Shown here: positions 1 to 7,279 of the stretch, in pieces
Layout of the letters: every line of letters starts with the position of its first letter
How positions within the stretch are numbered: position 1 is the stretch's first letter
Source: Halapricum hydrolyticum
Lineage (GTDB): Archaea; Halobacteriota; Halobacteria; Halobacteriales; Haloarculaceae
Direction of reading: 5' to 3'
Length of the DNA stretch: 64,000 bases
Assembly (NCBI RefSeq): GCF_025517535.1
Contig: NZ_JAOPKC010000001.1
Span: forward strand, 186,001-250,000
Notes under the pieces: model-generated
The model's input: only the letters and a program-made list of their open reading frames with translations
What the model was told of the DNA's origin: nothing
Database searches by the model: none
Position numbers and translations under genes: made by a program

Positions 1-775
1 CGAGTTTCGACCACAGGGGCGCGTCGCCGTTGGTCGGCGCGGGGTGTTCGTGTTCGAGCCAATCGGCGAGGTAGGCCACGGCGTCCCCGATACACAGTAC
101 GTCGCGGGTGCCGGTTTTCCCGTTGTCGACGTGGATATAGACACCGTTCTCGTCGTCGACAACGTCCCCGACGGTGAGGTCATAGAGTTCCTGTCCCCGC
201 AGGCCTGCTTCGTACTGCGTGGCGAACAGGGCCTTTTCGCGGAAGTTGCGAGCGCCCTGTTCAATCATGGCGTCCACGTCCTCGTCGTCGAGCATATCGG
301 CCCGGCTCGGGGTCGGGTCGTGGTTCTTCGGCAGACCGGTCTTTATCCACGCGAGCGAGTCGGGCGGCCCGTCCTCGTCGGGGTCACGCTTCAACACACG
401 CGTCCCGAACATCCGCAGGGCGACGCGGTAGTCGCGTCGCGTCTCGACGCTCTTGTAGGAGTTGGCGTAGGCGACGAGTGGTTCGGCGGCCTCGCGGTCG
501 GTGAGGGCCTCGGTGAGGCCGCCGACCTTCTCGGCCATGATTGTGCAGTGGCGGAGCAGTTTCACGCGCCGGGCCTCGCCGTATTCGGAGTCGAGCAGGG
601 CGAGTTGTTGGTCGAACTTGAGCAGGTTCTCGCGGTCGTCGTCGGTGAGTTCCTCGTCACTCCGGTCCTTACCGCCGAGGTAATCACCGTTCTCGTCCCG
701 ATAGTAGTGAGCGGCCCCACCGGCTCGGATTCGTTCGCGGAGGTCTTTGAGTTCTGTCGCGTAGTCAGAAGCCAT
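1..775 (-). CDS. Tyrosine recombinase/integrase, N-terminal part
   Basis: Reading down from an ATG at 775, 258 codons are open to the window edge, so the C-terminus is missing. The first 90 or so residues are charged and helical; residues about 95-160 look like a SAM-like core-binding domain. The catalytic domain then starts with the motif GLRGQELYDL (catalytic Arg about 193) and a beta-hairpin Lys (NGKTGTR, about 220). The HxxR box and the Tyr nucleophile would lie outside the window. Site-specific recombinases of this type integrate haloarchaeal viruses and plasmids, commonly into tRNA genes; a tRNA-Leu lies 311 bases upstream of the start codon. It is probably the terminal gene of an element lying to the left. 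Family call is firm; activity and target are inferred. Confidence 0.85.
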   Translation of the reverse strand, partial: MASDYATELKDLRERIRAGGAAHYYRDENGDYLGGKDRSDEELTDDDRENLLKFDQQLALLDSEYGEARRVKLLRHCTIMAEKVGGLTEALTDREAAEPLVAYANSYKSVETRRDYRVALRMFGTRVLKRDPDEDGPPDSLAWIKTGLPKNHDPTPSRADMLDDEDVDAMIEQGARNFREKALFATQYEAGLRGQELYDLTVGDVVDDENGVYIHVDNGKTGTRDVLCIGDAVAYLADWLEHEHPAPTNGDAPLWSKL

Positions 776-1085
776 AGGTCCCTGAGGCGGTCACCGGCTT
801 TAACCTTCGCGGTAATAGCCCTCCACCGGCTTTCTCCTGCGAGCAGTTCGTGAGTAACAAACGCTATGGAGAGATTTGAGCCGGACGAGACGCTAGCGAG
901 CAGTCTCGGCGTGGTCACCATCTGCTCCACCGGTTCTTTCCGTGACGAGCAAAATAGCGAGGCACGACAGCGCGGTATTCGAACCGGATGGAGACGTGCT
1001 CGTTCGCTTCGCTCACTCCGCGCGACTCCCAGGGTTCGAATCCGCTGACGATTGCAGTCGCTCGCGAGTTTGCGAGCGACAGAAA
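776..1085. other. Gap between integrase and tRNA-Leu
   Basis: No convincing gene. It contains two tRNA T-arm-like words (ATTCGAACCGG at about 977 and GGTTCGAATCCG at about 1033) in opposite orientation. The first matches 11 bases of the neighbouring tRNA-Leu 3' half, so it could be a decayed attachment-site copy, but neither has a proper T stem. Confidence 0.4.
1057..1080 (-). terminator. Hairpin just downstream of tRNA-Leu
   Basis: A perfect 9-bp inverted repeat (GTCGCTCGC / GCGAGCGAC) with a 6-base loop lies 5 bases past the tRNA 3' end on the minus strand. It has no T-run, so a terminator or processing role is only suggested by position. Confidence 0.35.
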
Positions 1086-1170
<85 letters not shown>

Positions 1171-1289
1171 GCGCCTTGCGGTTTTCCGCACCTGTGTATT
1201 CCCGAGGGGGAGTAAAATGACTGTCGGTTCGGCTCGCCCCCGGGACTCGATGCCGTGCCGGCGGCACGACCCAAGCCCTGGGCCAAAAC

Positions 1290-1307
1290 GGTTGTTTCAA
1301 GACAACC
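1290..1307 (+). promoter_or_regulatory. Inverted repeat in the mbf1 promoter region
   Basis: GGTTGT-TTCAAG-ACAACC is a perfect 6-6-6 inverted repeat centred about 28 bases before the MBF1 start codon, where the TATA/BRE elements are expected. It is a possible operator; no known regulator consensus is recognised. Confidence 0.35.
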
Positions 1308-1325
1308 AATCCACAATACAGACGC

Positions 1326-1826
1326 ATGGCAAAATACTCGACCGGTGGCGGTTCCGGCGACACCGGCGGGAGCTGCGAGCTCTGCGGTGCGACCGACGCC
1401 TCGCTCGAGACGGTCAATATCGCTGGCGCACGACTCCAGGTCTGTGCGAGTTGCGCCCAGCACCGTGACGACGCGAAAGGCACCTCCAGCGGGGGCTCCG
1501 ACGACTCTGAGCCCAGCAGGGAGAAACGTGCCGCCCAGAACGCGGCTCGAATCCACGATGCACAGCAGGCCGACGCATCCCACTGGGAGGACGGCGCCGA
1601 CTACGACGACGACCAGCTTCCGTACCTCGTCTCCGATTACGGCCGACGCGTCACCGAGGCACGGCAGGACGCTGGCCTCCAGCGCGAAGAGCTGGCCGAA
1701 GACCTCGGGATCGACGAATCGGACCTGCTCGCTGTCGAACAGGCCCGGGCGACCCAGGCCGGTATCGGAGGGTCCGTCATCACCGCCCTCGAAGACCGAC
1801 TCGACATCGAACTGGCCGACACCTGA
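1326..1826 (+). CDS. MBF1-type transcription factor (zinc ribbon + HTH)
   Basis: A 166-aa protein starting at ATG 1326. An N-terminal Gly/Ser stretch precedes a zinc ribbon (CELC at about 17-20 and CASC at about 40-43). A polar linker follows, and residues about 98-155 form an XRE-type helix-turn-helix (VTEARQDAGLQREELAEDLG...). This is the architecture of archaeal multiprotein bridging factor aMBF1, a general transcription or translation-associated factor. It is monocistronic and convergent with tRNA-Leu upstream. A palindrome at 1290-1307 may control it. Confidence 0.9.
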   Translation: MAKYSTGGGSGDTGGSCELCGATDASLETVNIAGARLQVCASCAQHRDDAKGTSSGGSDDSEPSREKRAAQNAARIHDAQQADASHWEDGADYDDDQLPYLVSDYGRRVTEARQDAGLQREELAEDLGIDESDLLAVEQARATQAGIGGSVITALEDRLDIELADT

Positions 1827-1905
1827 TAGTGACCACTGTCAGTCACTACCGGATCGACCACCGTCACGCAGGCGGCCGTACTGGCTCATCGTTACAACGG
1901 TCACT

Positions 1906-2460
1906 ATGAAACCCATGACCGACGCATACGACGCTGTCATCTACGATCTGGACGGGACGCTGGTGGAACTGGACGTCGACTGGGCGCAAGTCCGCCGACG
2001 GGTCGCGGCCGTGCTCGAAGCGAGAGGTGTCGAGACCGGCGAGGCCACCCTCTGGCAGCTCTTCGACCGCGCCAGGGAAGCCGAGCACTACCCGGCCGTC
2101 GAGAACCGGGTCGCGGAGTTCGAACGCGAAGGGGCGCGCACGTCCAGCAAGCTGCCGCTGGCCGAGGAACTCCCGTGGGACGGGCCCACCGGCGTCGTCT
2201 CGCTGAACGCTGAATCCGCCTGCCGGATCGCACTCGAAGTCCACGGCCTGGACAGCGCGGTCGACGTACTGATCGGGCGCGACACTGTCGAGGAATCGAA
2301 ACCGCACCCCCAGCCGCTGCGTGCTGCGCTCTCCGCTCTCGACGTGTCCCCGGATAACGCGCTGTTCGTCGGTGATTCGGCGTCGGACGCCGAGACGGCA
2401 CGACGAGCCGGCGTCGACTTTCAGTCGGTCGCGGACCGGCTCGATCGACGGCGCGCGTAG
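1906..2460 (+). CDS. HAD-superfamily hydrolase
   Basis: A 184-aa phosphatase-like protein of the haloacid dehalogenase superfamily. Motif I is DLDGTLVE (residues about 13-20, nucleophile Asp and general acid Asp), motif II is in VVSLNAES, motif III is the Lys of EESKPHP, and motif IV is GDSASDAE, which binds Mg. The helical cap between motifs I and II is of the small phosphoglycolate phosphatase kind. ATG 1906 was chosen over the upstream open frame because the conserved core starts directly after it; ATG 1915 is an alternative. The substrate cannot be told. Its last 40 bases overlap tail-to-tail with the following minus-strand gene. Confidence 0.87.
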   Translation: MKPMTDAYDAVIYDLDGTLVELDVDWAQVRRRVAAVLEARGVETGEATLWQLFDRAREAEHYPAVENRVAEFEREGARTSSKLPLAEELPWDGPTGVVSLNAESACRIALEVHGLDSAVDVLIGRDTVEESKPHPQPLRAALSALDVSPDNALFVGDSASDAETARRAGVDFQSVADRLDRRRA

Positions 2461-2669
2461 CCGTATACCGCCAGGGCCGTCACGAACCAGACGACTGCGC
2501 CCACCCTGATGGCAAACGAGGCGCGCGCTCCCCACGACGCGAGATCGACGGACACCGAGGCGACCGCGACGATCGGCGCACCGACGAGAATCGTCACGAC
2601 GAACGTGATCTGCATGACCCAGCCGTAATCGATCCCGTCGGGATCGGTCGTTTCGACGCGCGCTGGCAT
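2421..2669 (-). CDS. Small two-TM haloarchaeal protein (DUF5822-like)
   Basis: An 82-aa protein from ATG 2669. After a short acidic N-terminus it has two hydrophobic segments: about 17-39 (VMQITFVVTILVGAPIVAVA) and about 53-73 (VGAVVWFVTALAVYGYA), then a basic Arg-rich tail. It resembles the uncharacterised haloarchaeal family I recall as DUF5822. It is divergent from panB with 82 bases between starts, so the two may share a promoter region. Function unknown. Confidence 0.7.
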   Translation of the reverse strand: MPARVETTDPDGIDYGWVMQITFVVTILVGAPIVAVASVSVDLASWGARASFAIRVGAVVWFVTALAVYGYARRRSSRSATD

Positions 2670-2751
2670 GCCCGTCGCTCGGGTCTCGGAACTCGAATCG
2701 GTTTCGGTTGCCACCGAGAGGATTTTCCTTGCCGCGCTCGAAGCACGGCAC

Positions 2752-3561
2752 ATGCGCGCGAAGGACGTCCGGGAACGGAAGGGCGACGACGAGCCGCTGA
2801 CGATGCTCACTGCCTACGACGCGCCGACGGCCGAGGTTCTCGAGGCCGCCGGCGTCGATCTGCTTCTCGTCGGCGACTCGGTCGGAAACCTCCGACTCGG
2901 CTACGACTCGACGCTGCCCGTTACTGTCGATCAGATCGCCAGTCACACGGCCGCCGTCGCACGAGCGACCGACGAGGCGATGGTCATCGCGGACATGCCT
3001 TTTCTCTCGTTCGGCGCCGACCCCGACGAGGCGGTCGAACACGCTGGCCGCATGCTCAAGGAAGCCGAAGCCGACGCCGTCAAGATCGAATCTGGCCCGC
3101 ACACGGTCGAACTCACCGAGCGTCTCACGCAACTCGGTATCCCCGTCCAGGCCCACCTGGGGCTGACCCCACAGCACGAAAACGAGACGGGGCTCTTCCG
3201 GCAGGGGACCGACGAGTCCGCCGCCAAGCAGATCCTCGATCTGGCGCACAAACACGAGCGGGCGGGGGCGTTCTCGCTGGTACTCGAGCACGTCCCGGCG
3301 AACGTCGCCGCCCAGGTGACGGAGTCGATCTCGATCCCCACGATCGGGATCGGGGCCGGCCCCGACTGCGACGGCCAGGTGCTGACGATCGACGAAGTGA
3401 TCGGCCTCTCTGAGTCGGTCGCACCGTTCTCGAAAGCGTTCGGCGACGTCCGCGGCGAGATGCGTTCGGCCGCCGAAGCCTACATTGACGCCGTCGGATC
3501 GGGCGAGTTCCCGGCCGACGATCACAGCCACTACGAGGACGACGTCGACGACATCTACTGA
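2752..3561 (+). CDS. panB: 3-methyl-2-oxobutanoate hydroxymethyltransferase
   Basis: A 269-aa PanB, which transfers a hydroxymethyl group from methylene-tetrahydropterin to 2-oxoisovalerate to form ketopantoate, the first step toward pantothenate and CoA. The N-terminal MLTAYDAPTAEVLEAAGVDLLLVGDS carries the Mg-binding and substrate motifs; further family motifs are ADMPFLSF, GIPVQAHLGLTPQ and PTIGIGAGPDCDGQVL. ATG 2752 gives the normal TIM-barrel length; the frame is open 28 codons further upstream but that part is not conserved-looking. The next pathway enzyme, PanE, lies at 27961-28848. Confidence 0.95.
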   Translation: MRAKDVRERKGDDEPLTMLTAYDAPTAEVLEAAGVDLLLVGDSVGNLRLGYDSTLPVTVDQIASHTAAVARATDEAMVIADMPFLSFGADPDEAVEHAGRMLKEAEADAVKIESGPHTVELTERLTQLGIPVQAHLGLTPQHENETGLFRQGTDESAAKQILDLAHKHERAGAFSLVLEHVPANVAAQVTESISIPTIGIGAGPDCDGQVLTIDEVIGLSESVAPFSKAFGDVRGEMRSAAEAYIDAVGSGEFPADDHSHYEDDVDDIY

Positions 3562-3700
3562 CGCATATCGACGTCACTTCTCGCCCTGTCTGTTCTTCTT
3601 CCGACCCGTCTCGGCGACACGGCTCGACCGCGGTGGGTGTGAACCGCAATTCAGTCGATAATCCTAAAACCCACCCCCGTACCCCGTCAAATTAGAGAAG

Positions 3701-3735
3701 GGTTTATATAGAATGACTACTAACTTGGAGTTAGC
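3701..3735 (+). promoter_or_regulatory. Promoter of the Hsp20-like/cdcH operon with palindrome
   Basis: A TATA box TTTATATA (about 3703-3710) sits some 26-30 bases before ATG 3736, giving an essentially leaderless transcript. Between them lies CTAACT-TGG-AGTTAG (3720-3734), a perfect 6-3-6 inverted repeat ending one base before the start codon, well placed for a repressor blocking transcription start. Confidence 0.6.
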
Positions 3736-3966
3736 ATGACTGTAACGCAACGGTTGGACGAAGACGTGTCGGTGAGTCGCTACGAGTACGAGGACAGCGT
3801 GGTTCTCGCGGCTGATCTGGGCACGACCGAGGCCACGGCGGAGATCGTCGGCGACACGGTGATCGTCGTCGCCGAGCCCGAGCAGTACGATCTGACCCTG
3901 CCCGAAGGCGAGGACGCACGAGCGTTTATCAGAAACGGCGTTCTCACTGTCGAGGTGAGCCGATGA
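3736..3966 (+). CDS. Small Hsp20-like protein (DUF7127-like) in front of CdcH
   Basis: A 76-aa acidic protein rich in alternating beta segments (DSVVLAADLG, ATAEIVGDTVIVVAE, YDLTLPEG, AFIRNGVLTVEV). The ending 'NGVLTVEVSR' is the hallmark of the last strand of the Hsp20/alpha-crystallin fold, so this looks like a minimal Hsp20 domain without flanking arms. I recall haloarchaeal relatives as DUF7127. It overlaps cdcH by 4 bases (ATGA), so the two are co-translated, suggesting a partner or adaptor role for the unfoldase. Function not established. Confidence 0.78.
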   Translation: MTVTQRLDEDVSVSRYEYEDSVVLAADLGTTEATAEIVGDTVIVVAEPEQYDLTLPEGEDARAFIRNGVLTVEVSR

Positions 3967-6233
3967 AACTCACTGTCAAACCACTCAAGCAGAAAGACGC
4001 CGGTCGGGGACTCGCCGCGATCGACCGGGTCGCGATGGACGAACTCGACCTGGAGAACGGCGATTACATCGTCCTTGAGGGGCGCCAGGGCGGGCGCGCA
4101 GTCGCGCGTGTCTGGCCGGGCTATCCCGAAGACAGCGGCGAAGGAATCATCCGGGTCGACGGGCGGCTCCGTCAGGAAGCGAACGTCGGGATCGACGACA
4201 CCGTCGAGGTAGAGAAGGCCGACGTCAAGCCCGCTCGGTCGGTTACCGTCGCGCTCCCGCAGAACCTCCGCGTGCGCGGGAACATCGGCCCCCACGTCCG
4301 CAATAAGCTCAGCGGACAGGCCGTCACGCAGGGACAGACGGTGCCGTTCTCGCTCGGGCTGGGACCGATCTCGAACGTCGGTGGCCAGAAGATCCCGCTG
4401 AAGATCGCCGAGACCGACCCCCAGGGAACGGTCGTCGTGACCGACCAGACCGAGATCGAGATCAGCGAACAGCCCGCAGAGCAGATCACCGAAGGCGCGC
4501 CCCAGGACGAGCGCGAGACGCCAAACGTCACCTACGAGGACATCGGCGGGCTTGACGACGAACTCGAACAGGTCCGGGAGATGATCGAACTGCCGATGCG
4601 CCATCCCGAACTGTTCCAGCAGCTGGGCATCGAACCCCCGAAAGGCGTCCTGTTGCACGGCCCGCCGGGGACCGGCAAGACGCTGATGGCCAAGGCCGTC
4701 GCCAACGAGATCGACGCCTACTTCACGACGATCTCGGGGCCGGAGATCATGTCGAAGTTCTACGGCGAGAGCGAAGAGCAGCTGCGGGAGATCTTCGACG
4801 AGGCCGAGGAGAACGCGCCGGCGATCGTCTTCATCGACGAACTCGACTCGATCGCGCCCAAGCGCGGCGAGACCTCCGGCGACGTCGAGCGCCGCGTGGT
4901 CGCTCAGCTGCTGAGCCTGATGGACGGGCTCGAAGAGCGCGGCGACGTCATCGTCATCGGCGCGACCAACCGCGTCGACGCGATCGATCCCGCGCTGCGC
5001 CGCGGCGGTCGCTTCGACCGGGAGATCGAGATCGGCGTGCCCGACCGCGACGGTCGCAAGGAGATCCTGCAGGTCCACACCCGCGGAATGCCCCTTGTCG
5101 ACGAGATCGACCTCGATCACTACGCCGAGAACACCCACGGCTTCGTCGGGGCCGACCTCGAACAGCTGAGCAAGGAGGCTGCGATGAACGCGCTCCGTCG
5201 GATCCGCCCGGAGATCGATCTGGAGGCCGACGAGATCGACGCCGAGATCCTCGAAGCGATGGAAGTCTCCGAAACCGACTTCAAGGAGGCCCTGAAGGGC
5301 ATCGAACCCTCGGCGCTGCGGGAAGTCTTCGTCGAGGTCCCGGACATTACCTGGGAGGACGTTGGCGGCCTTGAGGACACCAAAGAGCGCCTGCGCGAGA
5401 CGATCCAGTGGCCCCTGGAGTACCCGCAGGTCTTCGAGCAGATGGACATGCAGGCGGCCAAAGGCGTCCTGCTGTACGGCCCGCCGGGGACCGGGAAGAC
5501 GCTGCTGGCGAAGGCCGTCGCTAACGAGGCACAGAGCAACTTCATCTCCGTGAAGGGGCCCGAACTGCTCAACAAGTACGTCGGCGAGTCCGAGAAGGGT
5601 GTCCGCGAGGTCTTCGAGAAGGCTCGTGCCAACGCGCCCACGGTCGTGTTCTTCGACGAGATCGACTCCATCGCCGGCGAACGCGGCCGGAGTATGGGTG
5701 ACTCCGGCGTCGGCGAGCGCGTCGTCTCCCAGCTGCTGACCGAACTCGACGGAATCGAAGATCTGGAAGACGTGGTCGTCATCGCCACGACGAACCGGCC
5801 CGACCTGATCGATCCGGCGCTGTTGCGTCCGGGTCGGCTGGACCGGCACGTCCACGTGCCCGTCCCCGACGAGGAGGCGCGCCGGAAGATCTTCGAGGTC
5901 CACACCCAGGACAAGCCACTGGCCGAGGACGTCGATCTGGCCGAACTCGCGGCAGACACCGACGGCTACGTCGGTGCGGACATCGAGGCGCTGTGCCGAG
6001 AGGCCTCGATGGCTGCCAGCCGGGAGTTCATCAACAGCGTCTCACCCGAGGAAGTCGACGACAGCGTCAGCAACGTTCGGATCAGCCGCGAGCACTTCGA
6101 AGCCGCGATGGACGAGGTCGGTCCGAGCGTCGACGAGGAGACGCGCGAACGCTACGAGCAGATCGAAGAGCGCTTCGACACCAGCGAGCGCGAACTCGCA
6201 GACAGCCGCGAGGTCAGCCGGACCTTCCAGTGA
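3963..6233 (+). CDS. cdcH: CDC48/VCP-type AAA+ ATPase CdcH
   Basis: A 756-aa hexameric unfoldase. Residues 1-180 are the N-domain (double-psi barrel plus CDC48 domain 2). Two AAA modules follow: D1 with Walker A GPPGTGKT (233-240) and Walker B IVFIDELDSIA, and D2 with a second GPPGTGKT (about 506-513) and VVFFDEIDSIAGERG. Each has sensor/arginine-finger regions (ATNRVDAIDPALRRGGRFDRE; TTNRPDLIDPALLRPGRLDR). Such archaeal CDC48 proteins extract and unfold substrates for the proteasome, whose beta subunit is at the other end of the window. Full-length. It is the second gene of an operon with the Hsp20-like protein. Confidence 0.97.
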   Translation: MKLTVKPLKQKDAGRGLAAIDRVAMDELDLENGDYIVLEGRQGGRAVARVWPGYPEDSGEGIIRVDGRLRQEANVGIDDTVEVEKADVKPARSVTVALPQNLRVRGNIGPHVRNKLSGQAVTQGQTVPFSLGLGPISNVGGQKIPLKIAETDPQGTVVVTDQTEIEISEQPAEQITEGAPQDERETPNVTYEDIGGLDDELEQVREMIELPMRHPELFQQLGIEPPKGVLLHGPPGTGKTLMAKAVANEIDAYFTTISGPEIMSKFYGESEEQLREIFDEAEENAPAIVFIDELDSIAPKRGETSGDVERRVVAQLLSLMDGLEERGDVIVIGATNRVDAIDPALRRGGRFDREIEIGVPDRDGRKEILQVHTRGMPLVDEIDLDHYAENTHGFVGADLEQLSKEAAMNALRRIRPEIDLEADEIDAEILEAMEVSETDFKEALKGIEPSALREVFVEVPDITWEDVGGLEDTKERLRETIQWPLEYPQVFEQMDMQAAKGVLLYGPPGTGKTLLAKAVANEAQSNFISVKGPELLNKYVGESEKGVREVFEKARANAPTVVFFDEIDSIAGERGRSMGDSGVGERVVSQLLTELDGIEDLEDVVVIATTNRPDLIDPALLRPGRLDRHVHVPVPDEEARRKIFEVHTQDKPLAEDVDLAELAADTDGYVGADIEALCREASMAASREFINSVSPEEVDDSVSNVRISREHFEAAMDEVGPSVDEETRERYEQIEERFDTSERELADSREVSRTFQ

Positions 6234-6410
6234 TCGCCCCTCGGTCCGGATAGGACAGCGCGGCCTCGGTGTTTCTCGACGTCGTCGGCAGCGAATGTGT
6301 CGCCCGTGGCGGTGACCGCCGCGAAGCGGGAAAATATTGCTACTTTTGGTCGTCACACCCGCATTGAGACAGTAATCTTCAAAGGGCGTCCGGTCGGAGT
6401 GACCGGTAGT
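6234..6410. promoter_or_regulatory. Intergenic region ahead of nuoJ1
   Basis: 177 bases. An A/T-rich patch (GGGAAAATATTGC, about 6330) is the only promoter-like sequence and lies about 75 bases before nuoJ1. Because nuoA-I are absent upstream, the J-N genes need their own promoter here. Confidence 0.35.
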
Positions 6411-6683
6411 ATGGTGTATGAGACACTCGCTTTTGCGCTGTTTGCCCTCGTCACGCTCGGGTCGAGTCTGGGCGTCGTGCTGGTGCGTGACGTGTGGCAT
6501 TCGGCGCTGCTGCTGGGTGTGGCGCTTCTGAGCGTCGCCGTCCACTTCGTACTGGCACAAGCGCCGTTCCTGGCAGTAATGCAGGTCCTCGTGTACGTCG
6601 GCGGGGTCCTCATCCTGATCACGTTCGCCGTGATGCTCACGCGCAGACAGACAGACGCGGACGACAGTGAGGTGGTCGCATGA
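6411..6683 (+). CDS. nuoJ1: NADH-quinone oxidoreductase-like subunit J, N-terminal half
   Basis: A 90-aa membrane protein with three hydrophobic helices (about 5-23, 29-48, 52-74) and the NuoJ signature FLAVMQVLVYVGGVLILITFAVML, followed by a polar tail. In haloarchaea NuoJ is split into two genes and this is the first half. The next gene overlaps by 4 bases (ATGA). It belongs to the membrane arm of the complex I-like enzyme; haloarchaea lack NuoE/F/G and probably do not use NADH directly. ATG 6411 was chosen because it starts the hydrophobic core. Confidence 0.92.
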   Translation: MVYETLAFALFALVTLGSSLGVVLVRDVWHSALLLGVALLSVAVHFVLAQAPFLAVMQVLVYVGGVLILITFAVMLTRRQTDADDSEVVA

Positions 6684-6979
6684 ATCGCCCGCGGCTGGCC
6701 GAAGACCTCGACCTGCTCCCGGGCGTGGCCGCGCTTGCGCTGTTCGGCGTGCTCGCGGCCGTCTTCCTGACCGCCGGGTTCGACGCTCCTGCGGGGTTCG
6801 AAGCGGGAGCCAGCGTCATGGAGGGGATCGGTTACGCGCTGTTCGATCTCGTCGATCAGTCGCCGCTCGTGACCGAGGGCTTCCTGTTCGCGTTCCTCGC
6901 GATCGCGATCGTGCTCGACGCGGCGCTCGACGGTGCGATCCTGCTGGCTCGACGCGAGGAGGGGGGTGACGAGTCGTGA
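6680..6979 (+). CDS. nuoJ2: NADH-quinone oxidoreductase-like subunit J, C-terminal half
   Basis: A 99-aa protein with one hydrophobic helix near the N-terminus (LLPGVAALALFGVLAAVFLTAG), an amphipathic middle (VMEGIGYALFDLVDQSPLVTEGF) and a second helix (LFAFLAIAIVLDAALDGAILLA), matching the last two helices of bacterial NuoJ. It overlaps nuoJ1 and nuoK by 4 bases at each end, implying translational coupling through the cluster. Confidence 0.88.
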   Translation: MNRPRLAEDLDLLPGVAALALFGVLAAVFLTAGFDAPAGFEAGASVMEGIGYALFDLVDQSPLVTEGFLFAFLAIAIVLDAALDGAILLARREEGGDES

Positions 6980-7278
6980 TCGAGACCCAGTGGTACCTGT
7001 TGCTGTCGGCCGGGGTCTTCTCGATCGGCCTGCTCGGCATCCTCGTTCGGGAGAACGCCCTGATCTATCTGATGTCCGTCGAGTTGATGCTCAACGCCGC
7101 GAACATCAACCTCGTCGCGTTCTCGCTCCAGCACGGCAACCTCACCGGCCAGGTGTTCGCACTGTTCGGGATGGCGCTGGCCGCGGCCGAGGTGGCCATC
7201 GGCCTGGGGATCATCCTCGTGCTGTATCGCAACTTCGAGACGATCGACGTGACCGTCCCAACGACGATGCGGTGGTAA
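6976..7278 (+). CDS. nuoK: NADH-quinone oxidoreductase-like subunit K
   Basis: A 100-aa protein with three membrane helices, of typical NuoK length. The family motif VELMLNAANINLVAF contains the conserved membrane Glu (about residue 36) of the proton channel, and the second helix carries another Glu (AAAEVAIGLGI). Starts with GTG at 6976 overlapping nuoJ2 (GTGA). MrpC/MnhC antiporter subunits are related, but the neighbours J, L, M, N decide for Nuo. Confidence 0.95.
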   Translation: MIETQWYLLLSAGVFSIGLLGILVRENALIYLMSVELMLNAANINLVAFSLQHGNLTGQVFALFGMALAAAEVAIGLGIILVLYRNFETIDVTVPTTMRW

Positions 7279-7279
7279 C

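Noticed and set aside
950..1045. tRNA-like T-loop words between integrase and tRNA-Leu
   Set aside because: Neither word has a 5-bp T stem or acceptor arm around it, so no second tRNA or clear att copy is called.
1255..1905. N-terminal extension of the HAD frame overlapping MBF1
   Set aside because: The HAD core starts at ATG 1906; the upstream part only reads through the MBF1 gene in another frame.
1864..3531. 555-codon minus-strand open frame across the HAD and panB genes
   Set aside because: It is the antisense shadow of well-recognised genes in GC-rich DNA; its translation is Arg/Asp/Gly-rich without family motifs.
3780..5903. 707-codon minus-strand open frame opposite cdcH
   Set aside because: Antisense to a certain CDC48 gene; the apparent protein is a frame artefact of codon bias.
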